Of a stretch of DNA of 64,000 nucleotides, positions 21,629-33,448 are shown one piece after another; within the stretch, counting starts at the first letter, position 1, and each line of letters starts with the position of its first letter. The position numbers and the translations under genes were made by a program. Location of the stretch: assembly GCA_028015205.1 (NCBI GenBank), contig CM051514.1, forward strand, positions 48,810,150-48,874,149. Direction: 5' to 3'. The notes under the pieces are model-generated. The model was not told the DNA's origin. It saw only the letters and a list, made by a program, of their open reading frames with translations, and ran no database searches. Source of the stretch: Mytilisepta virgata (lineage: Eukaryota > Mollusca > Bivalvia > Mytilida > Mytilidae).

Positions 21629-22165
21629 TCATGCAATCATAGGGTCCACTTTTCTCAGTATAATCGACTTTTTAATAAATGGAGCAACATATTGCAAATG
21701 ATCCGACGAAGACAATATTTCTATTAATTTGTTATTTTCATTAGAATTATTTTCATTTTTTAATATATCAATATTTTGTTTTTTTAATTCTTCTCTGATA
21801 TGTTGATATTTAGTACATCTAAAAAAGAAATGACCTTCATCTTCAATTTCATTTAAACTACAATGCTGACATATTCTATTTTCTCGTTTTAACCTTTTAT
21901 ACCTTCCTCTCTCTATTTCTAAAAAGTGGTCACTAATTCTCATTTTGCATAAATTTTTTCTATTTTCAAAATTTGTTTTAGAAATGAATTTATCAATGTC
22001 ATAATTAGTTTTAATTTTACTGTATAAAAATATTTTGCTGTTTTCTGTTGTTGATTTTAGTTTTCGAAAAAATAACTTCTCATAATTATTTTTCAAAATT
22101 TGTTTTATATTATTAAAGGTTATTTTATCTTTTAAAAAATTCATATCTGCAATGAGAATGTTATA
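21629..22165 (-). pseudogene. LINE reverse-transcriptase C-terminus (5'-truncated)
   Basis: An open minus-strand frame carries a Lys/Asn/Ile-rich segment, then KMRISDHFLEIERGRY and a zinc-knuckle-like motif CxxC-x9-H-x4-C (ICQHCSLNEIEDEGHFFFRC), and ends after LQYVAPFIKKS and RKVDPMIA. This motif and its 'IEDExHF' context are typical of the C-terminal end of non-LTR retrotransposon polyproteins. The polymerase core is missing. The frame reads on upstream into the right arm of the inverted duplication, but that N-terminal part is repeat-derived. It is a truncated insertion, not a host gene. Confidence 0.65.
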
Positions 22166-22171
22166 AGGTTT

Positions 22172-22690
22172 CGGACTCCTCCTTATCCAGATTTGACCAC
22201 TCCTGAACAAGAAATCGTCACCATATGTGTCCACTCCTGAACATTTTGGATCAAAACATATCAAGTCCACTCCTGAACGTAAACAAACCTTTTGGGCTTG
22301 TTTGTAAAGAAATGCACAGCTTTTAAGTAACAACAATGCAATTTGTCGTTCGCCGACTTCAAGAGGTGTCGTTTGATGGCTTTACTTAATTCATCAAAAC
22401 TGTAAAAATAGAGACAAAAAAGGCATTATATTCAACAGTGGTACTTACAGATGTAGGTCACGTCTTTAAACAGTATTTGTATTGAACAAAAACGACCATA
22501 TACTTATCTGTATTAGCGAGATGCTAGATATACCATTTACCTGTTACGATAATCTGATGTTTGTCACATAGCTGTGATAGAATGAGGAGAATGATCTGTT
22601 GAACGAAAGGCTTACCCTTTTTCAACTGGAGCGTCCGCCATCTTGCAGTGACCACTCCTTATCGGGTACACGACAGTGATAATGTGTTCC
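22172..22690 (-). repeat. Right arm of the ~520-bp inverted duplication
   Basis: Reverse complement of 19,895-20,418, with substitutions and small indels. It retains the GGTACACGACAGTGA border block and three GTTCAGGAGTGG repeats. The junction with the LINE fragment lies near 22,170. Confidence 0.8.
22261..22641 (-). CDS. Two-exon gene fragment, right copy (MADAPVEKG...)
   Basis: Exon 1 (22,616-22,641) encodes MADAPVEKG to a GTAAGC donor. Exon 2 (22,261-22,399) follows TATTTTTACAG and continues FDELSKAIKRHLLKSANDKL, then KPKRFVYVQEWT and TGA. It gives about 54 residues. Compared with the left copy, start, splice sites, phase and the RHLL and KPKRFVYVQEWT blocks are kept, while the middle is diverged and the stop has moved. 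The two copies point toward each other. Either both are fragments of a captured or duplicated host gene, or they are part of a composite mobile element. Function unknown. Confidence 0.4.
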
Positions 22691-23885
22691 CATATAACTG
22701 TTTAAGCATATATTTATAACGGTGCATTGCACAAGCTCCAACCTTCACACAACCTCTGAATTGAAAATCTGGGTATAGTGTTAATTCTTAAGTATACTCC
22801 ATAAGCAAAGTTGAACTTGAATCGTTTATGGCTGTTCTGTATCGGTTCATTTCGATGTTTTTCTTTTGTTTTGTTTGCTCCCAATGTTTTGATATGTTCG
22901 GTTTCCCAAAGTTTTGAATATATAATGGTGTCTGATAAGGATTTATGCAGAATATCGCTTCATATGCAAATAATTTGGTATTTGTTTTTCCTACATATAT
23001 ACATGGGAATGTGATCTCGTTTAAAGGCTCTTTAGTCCTTCTAACTAAAAATGGTTGATATACTGTCCTGGCTAAAACTAGTATATATTCTATATTAAAA
23101 TAATTACAACTAGTATGTCATATTTGTTCGGAGATCAACTGATGTCTTTCCCCTCCTATTCTATGACTCTCGTAAGATCAGTGAATTGCATCATGGAAAA
23201 AGTATCACTAATAATCGATTGCACTTTCATTTAAGAAACGTGGTAATATTGTAAGTATTCAAGATGTCAATTTTTTAGAATAAGGTTTAAAAAAAATTAA
23301 TGTGATGATGAAATACCAGTGATTGCATCATCCTAAAACCTCAGGAAAATATAAACAAAAACATCATTCTTCAAGATGTCGATTTGTCTCGAAAATTTGC
23401 CTATAAATAAATTACAACATGGTGATACAATATCAGTGATTGTATCATCATTCATATCTTGCGTAATCACAGAAAGATACTGCTCAAAAATCATTTCTTT
23501 ATGAAAGGTCAAAATATGACACATGATGACGCAATACCGATGATTTCATCATGAAAAACTATATAAATATCAGTTATGGAATTTAACAACAATATAAGCA
23601 TATCGCTATAACCGAAAAAATCAAAAATTTGAAATGTATGTTACAATACAGTTATTGCATCATCTTTATTTGTAAACATGATTAGCATTCCATTATTGAA
23701 AACCCCTTGACTATACTATTGATGGTTGCTGTGTAATGTTTAAAAAGCGACTTTTCAACACTTTAAAGAGAGATGCTCCCACTAGATGATCTCAAATCCT
23801 TTCGATGTAAATGTAACAAAGTTGCATATTAAGGAGCCCTACATTTTGCGCCTTTTGTAGTCCATGGGCTGAGATAACCCCCCGT
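22691..23885. other. Gene-free stretch with a small hairpin array
   Basis: No supported gene. The only structure seen is the hairpin series at 23,250-23,660. Near 23,797 the string TTTCGATGTAAATGTAACAA resembles TTTCGACCCAAATGTAACAA at 28,920 on the far side of the large palindrome, in the same orientation. Confidence 0.45.
23250..23660. repeat. Degenerate ~110-bp tandem array with TGATACAAT hairpins
   Basis: Dyad-symmetric motifs occur near 23,303, 23,421, 23,523 and 23,640. The cleanest is TGATACAATATCAGTGATTG followed by TATCA (9-base arms, 7-base loop). The first is GATGATGAAATACCAGTGAT followed by TGCATCATC. Between them TTCAAGATGTC recurs at 23,258 and 23,369. The period is about 110-128 bases. 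Non-coding. Confidence 0.55.
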
Positions 23886-23889
23886 GCAC

Positions 23890-26800
23890 CTCCCCACAAG
23901 TAATGTTAACATGTTTTTTTATATTTATTTATATATAATCTTTAAAATAAAACATGTTAACAAGAGATATTTTCATACGCACTAGTGGTTTCAAGCTCAT
24001 TTTTACACCCTATGAACAGTTTTTTGCAGAATTTTCGAATTTTCTTAGTTTTAGGTTTACTTTGAGCATAAAACCCAATAACGATACGATTTGGTATATA
24101 AATTGGGTACCAAAATAGAGCTTAGAGTATAGCCTTTCCAATGAGTACACCATATATACATTTTGAGGGTCTCAGATTTCCTCTGGAGCAAACATTCTTC
24201 CCCTACCCCAAGAAAAATCGAGAAAAAATGGTATTTTTTTTTGTAAAAAATCTAAATAAATAATTATTTCATGTTAAACTGGGATTGTTTTTATATTGAA
24301 TTTGTCAAAAATACCAAATTGGATAAAAGTGGTGCCAAAAATCTGCTTTAAAGAGAGTTACAGGGCGGAGAAACCTGAAAAATGGGATATTTTTACATTT
24401 TCAGATTTTGACAAGATTTTTGCAATATCTCAATTTTACTGACCATCCATAGATATAATCATCAATATAGCTGATGATCTTTGTACTTTAATGTTAGAAC
24501 TATCTTAAAAAGCTAAATTTGTTTTCCTCGGACATATTTGCTGCTCACAATTAGCAAAATATTACCCCTACCCCTGCAAAAATGCGTAAAATTTGAAGAA
24601 ATTTAATTTAAATCTGTGAGTAAAATGATTCCAAAGTTTGAAAGTTTGGTTTATTTTATAGTATTTATCAATTTGTATAAAAACATTCCATACAGATGTC
24701 TTTGGAAACGATTTTCATTGACTTTATGGGCAAAAACACGAAAAATGGGTAATTTCTCAATTTCAGATTTTCCAAAATATATTCACTTTTACTCCCACTG
24801 TGCTGCCGCATGCCAATTTAGTCCCTCAAACATGATTTATTTTTAAGTTTGAATGCATTTTTACTTAATTCAAACAGTTTAAAGACTAGAATGCACATGT
24901 TTGATGCTGTTTGAAGCCAAATTCTATCCCCCCCCCCCTTGAAAAATTAGATAAAAATAATCATATTTTTTGTTTCTTGCTCGATAGAAAGACTTGTTCT
25001 TTAAAATATTAGGACAGTTTCACTATTTTTGATAGTATATGTCTATTAAATAAGATAAAACAACCTTCAAAACATTTTTCATACACTTAACCTGCATAAA
25101 ATGGGCAAAATGGGTTATTTCGAATTTCAGATTTCACCAAAAATATGAATTAAATCCTCAATTTTGCTTCTTTGTTCACTTTTATGTACTTAAAAATGAA
25201 ACTTTTGACATTCTGAACTATTTAAGGTTGATTTAAAACATGTTAACATTATCTTAATTCATGATTACCCACTTAAATTAGCAAAAATGCTACCCCTTAC
25301 CCTTGACAAAATGGATAAAAATTACCTTTATTTCCGTCTCATGCCTTCTAAAATGACTTAGATGATAAAAAATGGCAAGTGTATTGATACTCTAGATCAT
25401 ATATGTCTGCTAAATATGACATCATGGCATTGTAGTTCCTTTTTAAGGACCTTGTCTGCTGAAAATAGGCAAAATGGGTTAGTTTGGAATTCCAGATTTC
25501 ACCAAAAATATGAAGTAAATCCTCAATTTTGCTTATTTATGAACTTTTGTGCACTCATAAATGAGTTGTTTTAGCATTCTGAACTATTTAACTTTTTTTT
25601 TTCAGACATGTTAACGTTGTCTTCATTCGTGATTACCCACAAAAATTAGGAAAATGCTACCCCTTACCCTTGAAAAAATGGAAAAAAAATAACCATTATT
25701 TCCATCTCATGCCTGATAAAATGACCAGAACAATAAAAAATTGCAAGAATATTGTTTCTTTAGATCATATATGTCTGCTAAATATGACATCATGGCACTC
25801 TAATAGCTTTTCAAGGACCTAGTGTGCTAGAAATAGGCAGAATGGGTGATTTCGGAAATAGAGATTTTACCTTAAATATGCATTAAATCACTTATGAGAG
25901 TTATAAACTAACTTTTGTATCCATGTAAATAAGTTTTCGTACTTTCAGAATGCTTGTAGATCTACTTAAGGCATTTTTGTATTAGTTTTATCCATTGATA
26001 CTGACTCAAATCATCAAAATTCTACCCCTCCCACACTAAAATTGGTCTAACATTGCAAGGGAAAGGGGAAAAATTTTGCCATCTCTGTGAATAAGCCTAA
26101 GTACAACTAATGTTAACATGACTCGTATTAATGCTGAATGAATTTAAATGAAAAATAAACTCAAATATGTGTGTACAAACACTATTTTGTACGCATCATT
26201 GATAAATTAATGCATATTTTAGGTAAAATCTGTATTTCTAAAATCACCCATTTTGACTATGTTTAGCAGAATAGGACCTAGAAAAGGTACTAGAGTGCCA
26301 TGATGTCATATTTAGCAGACATATATGATCTGATGCAACAATATTCTTGGAAATATTTATTGCTTTAGTCCTTTTAGCAGGCATGATACAGAAATAATTA
26401 TTATTTCTGTCCATTTTTTCAAGGGGAAGGGGTAGCATTTTGCTAACTTAAATGGGTAATCATGAATAAAGACAACATTAACATGTTTTGAATAAATGTT
26501 GAATAGTTCAGAATGTTAAAAAAAACTCACTTATGAGTGCACAAAAGTTCATAAATAAGCAAAATTTAGGATTTAATGCAAATTTTCTGTGACATCTGAA
26601 ATTCAAAAATAACCTATTTTGTCCATTTTTAGCAGACAAGGTCCCTAAAAGGTACTACAATGCCATTAGTCATATTTAGCAGACAAATATGATCTAGAGT
26701 AACAATATTATTGCCATTTTTTTTTATTATTTTAGTCATTTTATAAGGCATGAGATGGAAATAAAGGTAAATTTTGTCCATTTTTTCAAGGGTAGGGGGT

Positions 26801-28650
26801 AGCATTTTTGCTAATTTAAGTGGGTAATCATTAATAAAGATAATGTTAACATGTTTTAAATAAACCATAAATTGTTCAGAATGTCAAAAAAGTCATTTTT
26901 AAGTACACGAAAATTAATAGAGAAGCAAAATTGGGGATTTAATTCATATTTTTGGTGAAATTTGAAATTTCAAAATAACCCATTTTGCCCATTTTATGCA
27001 GGTTAAGTTTATTAAAAATGTTTTGAAGGTTGTTTTATCTTATTCAATAGACATATACTGTCTAAGATAGTGACACTGTTTTAAAATTTTAAAGATCAAG
27101 TATTTTTATTAAGCATGAAACAAAAAAAAATGATTATTTTTATCTAATTTTTCAAGGGGGAGGGATAGAATTTGGCTTCAAACAGAATCTGAACGTGTGC
27201 ATGTTAGTCTTAAAACTGTTTAAATTAAGTAAAAATACATTCAAACTTAAGATTCAATCATGTTTGAGGGACTAAATTGCCATGCGGCAGCACAATGGGA
27301 GTAAAAGTGAATATTTTTTTGAAATCTGAAATTGAGAAATTACCCATTTTTCGTGTTTTTTGCCCATAAAGTCAATGGAAATCGTTTCCGAAGACTTCTG
27401 TGTGGAATGCTTTTATACAAATAAAAAACAGAAGATACCGACGCAACCGAACAAAGGCATATATAAAAAATTCACAATTTCAAAAGGACGGCAAGACCAA
27501 AAGCAAAAAAAAGAAGAGACAATTACAAACATGGAAACAAACAGGAATACAACACTTAAAACTAAAGCTTGGACAATACGAACTCTCATAAAAACCGAGA
27601 GTGACATCAGGTGCTCCGGAAGGGTAAGCATGTCCTGCTCCGCATGCGGCACCCGTCGTATTGCCCATAAATTTGTCAAAGTCGGTGGAAAGACGAAACT
27701 AGTTGTGGAGAACGTTAAATGGTTACGCAAACATATCTATGGTCATTTGTGAAACCGATATCCCGTAATGGTCGACTAATTCGTGATGACGACCATAAAA
27801 TTTACGGAGTGATGACTCTAACCTTGGTTTGACATATCCCTGACTGAGAAGCTTTTGTGACAGCAATTTTACAAATTGGTAAATACTATAAAATAAACAA
27901 AACTTTCACACTTTACAACCATTCTGCTGAGAAAATTTATCAAATTCTGTCAAATTTTAGGTGTTTTTTTAGGGGTAGGGGAAATATTTTGCTCATTTTA
28001 AGCAATAAAAAATGTACAATGATAAAAAATTTAGCTTTTTTAAATAGTTCTAACATCAAAGTTCAAAAATCAATCGCTTTATTGCTGTCGATGTTTATGG
28101 ATGGTCAGTAAAATTGAAATATGATTAAAAATTTGTCAAAATCTGAAAATTTCAAAATATCCCATTTTTCAGATTTTTTCACCATTAAACTCTCTTTAAA
28201 GCAGATTGTTGGTGTTAGTTTTATCACATACAATGTGTTAGACACATTTAATGTAAAAACAATCTCAGTGTAACACAAAATAATTATTTATTAAAAACTT
28301 TTTGACCAAAAAATGCCTTTTTTCTGAATTTTTCTTGGGGTAGGGGTAGATTTTTTGCCTAACAAAATTTTATTTCGCAGTAAAATGTTTTAAACTGATA
28401 TGATTGTTACTGAAAACACATTTATCTATCAAATGAATACAAATTTACTAGTTTATTAAGATTTTGTGCAATGTAAGAGCCTCGCAAAAGTGGAAATTGA
28501 ATAAAAACTGAAATACGTGAAAATTGCCATTGAAACTTTAAAAAAGACCCCAAAATGTAAGTGCGTATGAGAATATTCAATGTTAACATTTTTTTCTTTA
28601 AAAGGACATATCAAAGAATAAAAATAAGTTGGTGGGGTTTACTTGTGGGG
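23890..28650. repeat. Large imperfect palindrome (foldback-like) built of ~366-bp modules
   Basis: The left arm runs from 23,890 to about 26,050 and the right arm from there to 28,650, in reverse complement. Each arm is itself a head-to-tail series of degenerate ~366-bp modules. On the left, the C-rich marker (CTACCCCTTACCCTTGA type) falls near 24,191, 24,563, 24,926, 25,290, 25,656 and 26,022. On the right, the G-rich complement falls near 26,415, 26,779, 27,148, 27,968 and 28,334; the longer gap is explained by a 450-bp insertion. Other module markers are ATGTCTGCTAAATATGACAT and CAAAATGGGTTATTTCG. Small open frames in the arms are not genes. Confidence 0.85.
27421..27868 (-). mobile_element. 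5'-truncated retroelement insertion with coding C-terminus
   Basis: On the minus strand it begins with an open frame LSQKLLSQGYVKPRLE, then KFYGRHHELVDHYGISVSQM, ends IDMFA and a stop, and continues into an untranslated tail ending TCTTCTGTTTTTT. It interrupts a module of the palindrome arm. The undisturbed left-arm partner has TTTGTATAAAAAC at this point. TACAAAT flanks both sides of the insertion, a target-site duplication. The same C-terminus occurs at 49,321 and 58.5 kb. The element family is a mollusc retroelement; I cannot name its clade from this fragment. Confidence 0.75.
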
Positions 28651-29245
28651 GGGGGGGGGGGGTTGCACGGTGGGCCCTCTCAGCTCACAGCCTATTGTCA
28701 TTGCTGTATCGCTTACCGTTTCAGAGGAAAGCCACTAACAAGCAGAAGTCAAAATTTTGAAAATGACCTTGACTTTTGACCTGATTTTCAATGTCAGAGG
28801 TCACGGATTTCAGATCAATAGACCCCAGGCCTTTATCACTTCCGGTTCTTCAGTTTTAGTTATGCAAGACTTACATTCAAATATTTAAGGGAGGTAACTC
28901 CTGTAAGATGTCGTCGGATCTTTTCGACCCAAATGTAACAACTTTGCACCCTTAGACAATGATCAATGTCCAAAAGATTTTGTGTCGATATCTCAAACCG
29001 TTTCTTCAGAAAAACTCCATACAAGGTCTTCATAAAAAGGGAGATAACTCTGTAAGGGAGTGGGATTCAGGGCTGTGATGTGAGTTTTGAATAGCTTTTC
29101 TTTAACCGACACTAGGTACTAAATATCGTGTGCATATATTGTCAACTTTCCAAACGGCGTCGTTTTGAAGAGTGGCGGAAGACAAATAATAATAATCATA
29201 CAAAATACATAATGTCTTTCCCCTTGTAAGGGGAGACATAATAAG
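28651..29245. repeat. Repeat end with GGGGAGACATAAT palindrome and a poly-G tract
   Basis: A poly-G run lies at about 28,646-28,661. The stretch ends with the palindrome CATAATGTCTTTCCCCTTGT and AAGGGGAGACATAATAA (29,208-29,245). Blocks such as GGGAGGTAACTCCTGTAAG and GGGAGATAACTCTGTAAGGG are repeated 150 bases apart. It looks like the terminal part of a mobile repeat. No gene. Confidence 0.5.
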
Positions 29246-29306
29246 ATTTTTCTACGGCCGTACTGTTTACATTTACCATTTCACTTTGTACAGTAAGTTG
29301 ATGGAT

Positions 29307-29684
29307 TTACGTTAAGGAAATTTGTTCGTGTTGGAAAATGCCATGGCGTATCCATTCCGGTACTTGCGGTAGATTGACCAGTTGATCCCCCGGCCACCGT
29401 GTAAATTGTTGATTGTTCATCGACACTGGCAAACTAGGTACTTGGCTTATTTGCAAATTTCCAAATACGGTTGTCAGGAAGCCAATAAATGCCCTTGTTA
29501 GTTCTCCCAACGCAGATGCCATATTAGAATTAGTTTCGACAGTTTCTTGTGAAACACTTGTCATAGTAGGTACTACATGTTGTGAATGACTTGGCACTAT
29601 AGCTACTACACTGGAACTTCTTGCACGAGTCCTGTTACCAATCCTCTTCGATCTTAGCTCCCGAGAAACTCGGGAGCCAGTCAT
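29307..29684 (-). CDS. Unrecognised 125-residue open frame beside the SGNH-like gene
   Basis: It starts with ATG at 29,684. A basic N-terminus (MTGSRVSRELRSKRIGNRTR) is followed by a Ser/Thr/Val-rich stretch, a short hydrophobic helix (LTRAFIGFLTTVFGNL) and a Trp-containing tail (QVPEWIRHGIFQHEQ). There is no domain I recognise. It lies 55 bases downstream of the broken SGNH-like frame on the same strand. If that neighbour belongs to a tyrosine-recombinase retroelement such as a Ngaro-type DIRS element, this may be the start of its next protein. That link is an inference from position only. The composition is less AT-biased than the surroundings, which supports past coding use. Confidence 0.4.
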   Translation of the reverse strand: MTGSRVSRELRSKRIGNRTRARSSSVVAIVPSHSQHVVPTMTSVSQETVETNSNMASALGELTRAFIGFLTTVFGNLQISQVPSLPVSMNNQQFTRWPGDQLVNLPQVPEWIRHGIFQHEQISLT

Positions 29685-29738
29685 GCTGAAATCATAAATT
29701 AATCGGCAGAATCGTTTTATAAATGCATGGCAAACTAA

Positions 29739-30353
29739 TTAAAGACCTCTAATAAAAACAAATAATAATAAAATATGTAAGTATATATATAGAATATGAT
29801 GTATCACACCCTTAACCAGTTTATCAGCAAATATAAAAAATCTTCTAATACTCCGATATAATCGAAAATTACCATTCTCATTAAGGTGAACTCCATCAAT
29901 ACCAAGTATGTTAAGTTCAGATAAATGCAAGCCCTTGTGCTTCCAAAATATAAATTTCTAATTGTTGGTTGACATTTTTTGCAGTAAACAATTCAAATAT
30001 GCAACGTTATAATGATATGCCTTAATTGATAACATGTTTTCATACCTTAATTTCGATCTAAAGAAATTAAGGCCAACAGCTTTAACTTGCACATTCACAC
30101 TAGATAAAAATAATTCTATATTCTTGGCCACAGCATATGCAAGCATATCATAATGTGAAATGTTATTACTCCAGATTTGAACGAATAATGCATCGGGATT
30201 AAATTCGTGTATTTCAGGTATAAAAGAATATAAATCACTAATATGACCGCCACTTATTCCTCTCACTACTATATTATGTTGTGGTAAACCACAATTACTA
30301 CACATATATCCCAAACGTCTAACATGGGAACTGCCAATTACAAATACTTTCAT
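29739..30353 (-). pseudogene. SGNH/GDSL-hydrolase-like gene interrupted by one in-frame TAG
   Basis: The frame opens MKVFVIGSSHVRRLGYMCSN: beta-strand 1 and block I of an SGNH hydrolase, with the Ser nucleophile in GSSH. It continues through VRGISGGHISDL (block II-like) and DALFVQIWSNNIS (block III-like, with Asn). It reads to TAG at 29,958-29,960 and then on in the same frame through KHKGLHLSELNILG and IDGVHLNENGNFRLYRSI, which is block V with the Asp-x-Val-His pair. The catalytic Ser and Asp/His blocks therefore lie on opposite sides of a single stop. The full length would be about 200 residues, right for the family. SGNH domains of this type (GxSHVRRL) are known from retroelements, including Ngaro-type DIRS elements and some CR1-like LINEs. 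Most likely a mobile-element gene with a nonsense mutation. Confidence 0.65.
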
Positions 30354-30359
30354 ATTAAT

Positions 30360-33300
30360 TGGTTAATATTAATATTTGACAATTAAAAATCTCACCTTGC
30401 TTTACTGTGTTATAATTACTAAATTATAAAATCCAGATAATTTTTAAAATCAATTAACACTAGACTTGTTTAAATAATAAAGTTAATAAATGAACGCACA
30501 TAAAATCCAAATTGCATCAAATAGTAAAATGTTAAAAACCTGGCACATATTCTGATAAACAAGTGAACAATAGACCTTTTGCATCCAAGATGTATCCGAA
30601 TCTGCATCCGTATCTCAGAAAGAACAAAAATAAGTACGTTATGTTCTGAACACACGAAGGTACAACATGGTAGTTTTGCCACCATTTTAAAAGACGAAAG
30701 ATTAAATTGAAATAAAAAAATATCGTTTACATCGCTATTTCATATTTGGTGTTGATTTGCTTTAAATAGATAACCTATACAAAGGATAACTTTAAACGCA
30801 CGACCAGTCGAACATGTCCTTTTGAAATTCTGTTACGTCTCCATAAAATTTACCGATGTCATGCAAAATCGGTAGACGGCATATAAGAGATATACATTTA
30901 CTTATGTACATGGAAAATGATTTGGCGTTAAAAAACAAAAAAGAAAAACATATGGTGTAATATACAATGTATGGACAGAAAGAAAAGCCACGTGTTAACA
31001 TGATATTTGTCTTTTTAAAACCAACTAACATATCACATGCTTATAAAAGAAATAAAATCTGCCATACATTGTACCAGTAATTAACCATGTATTTTGATTT
31101 CGTATAGAATGCACATTTCAACAGATTTGTTTTTCATTTATTTTTTTTTATCAGTTTTTAAGAAATTTCCGTTTCCATATAAGCCTAGAAAACAAAATGG
31201 AAAAAGTTAAATCACATCAAACTTAAAAGCTATGTTATTTACTGAAGATTTTATAACTCTAATGTTGAGAACTTAATGGAATAAAATAAAATTTAGAACC
31301 AAAATTTCCTATGGAAACAGTTGCTTGGCTGAAATGGTAAAATAAAAAAAAATAAAAAAAAAACCGTTGGAGTTCTTAGAATAAATTCCATTCCCTTTAC
31401 ATTGTATACAAAGCAAAACTTGCAAAAAATATATTATGGAAACTATCAAGCCGAAATGTGTGTGGTTTGGAAGCATTTTGTTTAAATGTGTTCATTTGTT
31501 TTTTTTGTTTTGTTTTTTTTTTATTTCAAAGAATAAATACATGACATGTTTTATTAAGCTAAGTGTTTAGGAACAGGTGATAGTGTTGCGAAATTCCAAC
31601 AGATCATTGCAGTATTTTTATTATTATTTTTTTCCTACACAGTCGGTAAACTCAAGTAAATACCTAAATTAACTATTTTTTGAAACGATAATTTGGATTT
31701 TATTAAAGTTTTCCCATGCCCATTAAATTGACTTGTACTGAAATTTCCTATGTCTTTGTAGTTACTGCTTAACAACTTGAATTACAATATATTAACAGAA
31801 CATTTTAAATCCAACAAAAATTTCTTTCGGAAAAGATAAAAAAAAAAGAAATACAGCGAAACAAGCTTGATTTTTTGTAAATTCGTTAATTTCTATATAT
31901 TCCAAAAATATCTATTTTTATTGAAGTTTGACAAAAATTTCGACAAATAAAACGATTTTTGGTCCCAGACAAAAACGATTATGATCTTACGTCTACAAAG
32001 GTCAAGCATAATGATATAAATGTATCCACACATACTGTAGCTAGAAATATGTCCAGTTATCACTGATCAAAAATACGCTTAGATCACAAATCTTGCTTAA
32101 AAAATCGTGCATTCCATGCATACGTAATTGATAGGAATGTGAAAAAAAAGGTGCGCTCGACTGGCTCTTTCTGTAGTATTCGTTATGTTAATGGCTGAAT
32201 CGGATTACTTTTAGAATATATGACAACATAATTTAATGAAATAGTATCAATATTTCTAAAATACTTTTTTAAAGACAGTAAACCACTGCTATAAGTGCAA
32301 GCAGACTAGGAAATAATTTGTGGCCGGAAAACACGTACTTATTTTATGCGTTCGTCAGTTTCTATCAGATACGATATGGATACGACTTCGATGCAACATC
32401 TCTAATGATATGATATTATCAATTTTTTCTCCCCTACTCCCTTATCAAATTTAATTTCATTGGCTATACATCTCAAACAGCACTAATAAATATTCATAAC
32501 TAAAAGAAAATTCTACAAAACAATTTGTCTTACAAATATCTTTATGTCAATAACTACAAAAATCATCACCGATATAATAAGAACAATGTGTGAATTGTTG
32601 TTCATCTGAGGTAAAAATCTTTCTTCATGAAATAAATGGATTCCCATTACCTACGTATGAAAAAGAGTTTCTCTGTCTCTCAAAGGCACACAATAACGTA
32701 ATAAAGGTGAATAATGTTCTTCCAAATGAAAGGTTATCTAAACGTTTCAAATATCACTCATTAGTGTGACATAACTGATTTTGCAAGATACGTTTAAAAT
32801 GACAGAGAATCTTTATGTCAAAATAAACTGCTTTTCTTGTAATTTCTTTATTTACCTCAAACTGTTGTTCATTAACACCCGGGAGATAGCTATTTTGATT
32901 TTTGAGTACGGATATGGCATTTTGGGGTTCAAAATTGGCCCAAATTTATAAAGAGTAAATTTACAAAATGTGAATCAAATTCATATAATTTGTGTTTTTC
33001 CCTCTAAATAGTATTCATTTCCTATAAATTCAAAATTCATTACCCAATTTCATGTATTTTATTCCTAAATTTTTCAAAATGAATACACATTTTCATATAA
33101 TTTTGCACAAAAAGTATATCTTTATACAGGGAATTACCTCCAATCCCCCGCATGAACAATAATTGTATCTAAAAAGATTAAGATAATGCAACACATAACA
33201 ATACTCTTCATCAAAACACCAACCTTCTTAGACAATGAAACGAACAACGTACAAATACAATATACAATAAAAAATAATAATCATATACAGTATATACAAT

Positions 33301-33445
33301 GTATATAATATACAATATAATATAAAGCCTGAATCGTGTCTCATTCACAATCTATATTGCCTCTGTCATTAAATTAAATATCTGATAAATGATTTAATAT
33401 ACACAGTATAGAATGCTAAGCAGAATACAACTGATTAGTAAAGTG
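30360..33445. other. Gene-free AT-rich stretch
   Basis: No coding region, RNA gene or bounded repeat could be supported over about 3 kb on either strand. Low-complexity A- and T-runs are frequent, for example near 31,340 and 31,500, and a TA-rich tract lies at 33,270-33,330. This is the 3' flank of the TLR gene beyond the hairpin repeat. Confidence 0.45.
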
Positions 33446-33448
33446 AAA

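Noticed and set aside
21629..22336. 235-codon frame taken as one protein
   Set aside because: Its first ~60 codons come from the right arm of the inverted duplication, and only the remainder is a LINE C-terminus; it is a chance fusion.
27360..27752. 130-codon plus-strand frame
   Set aside because: It is antisense to a retroelement 3' tail and starts in a palindrome module; the same tail recurs elsewhere without this frame.
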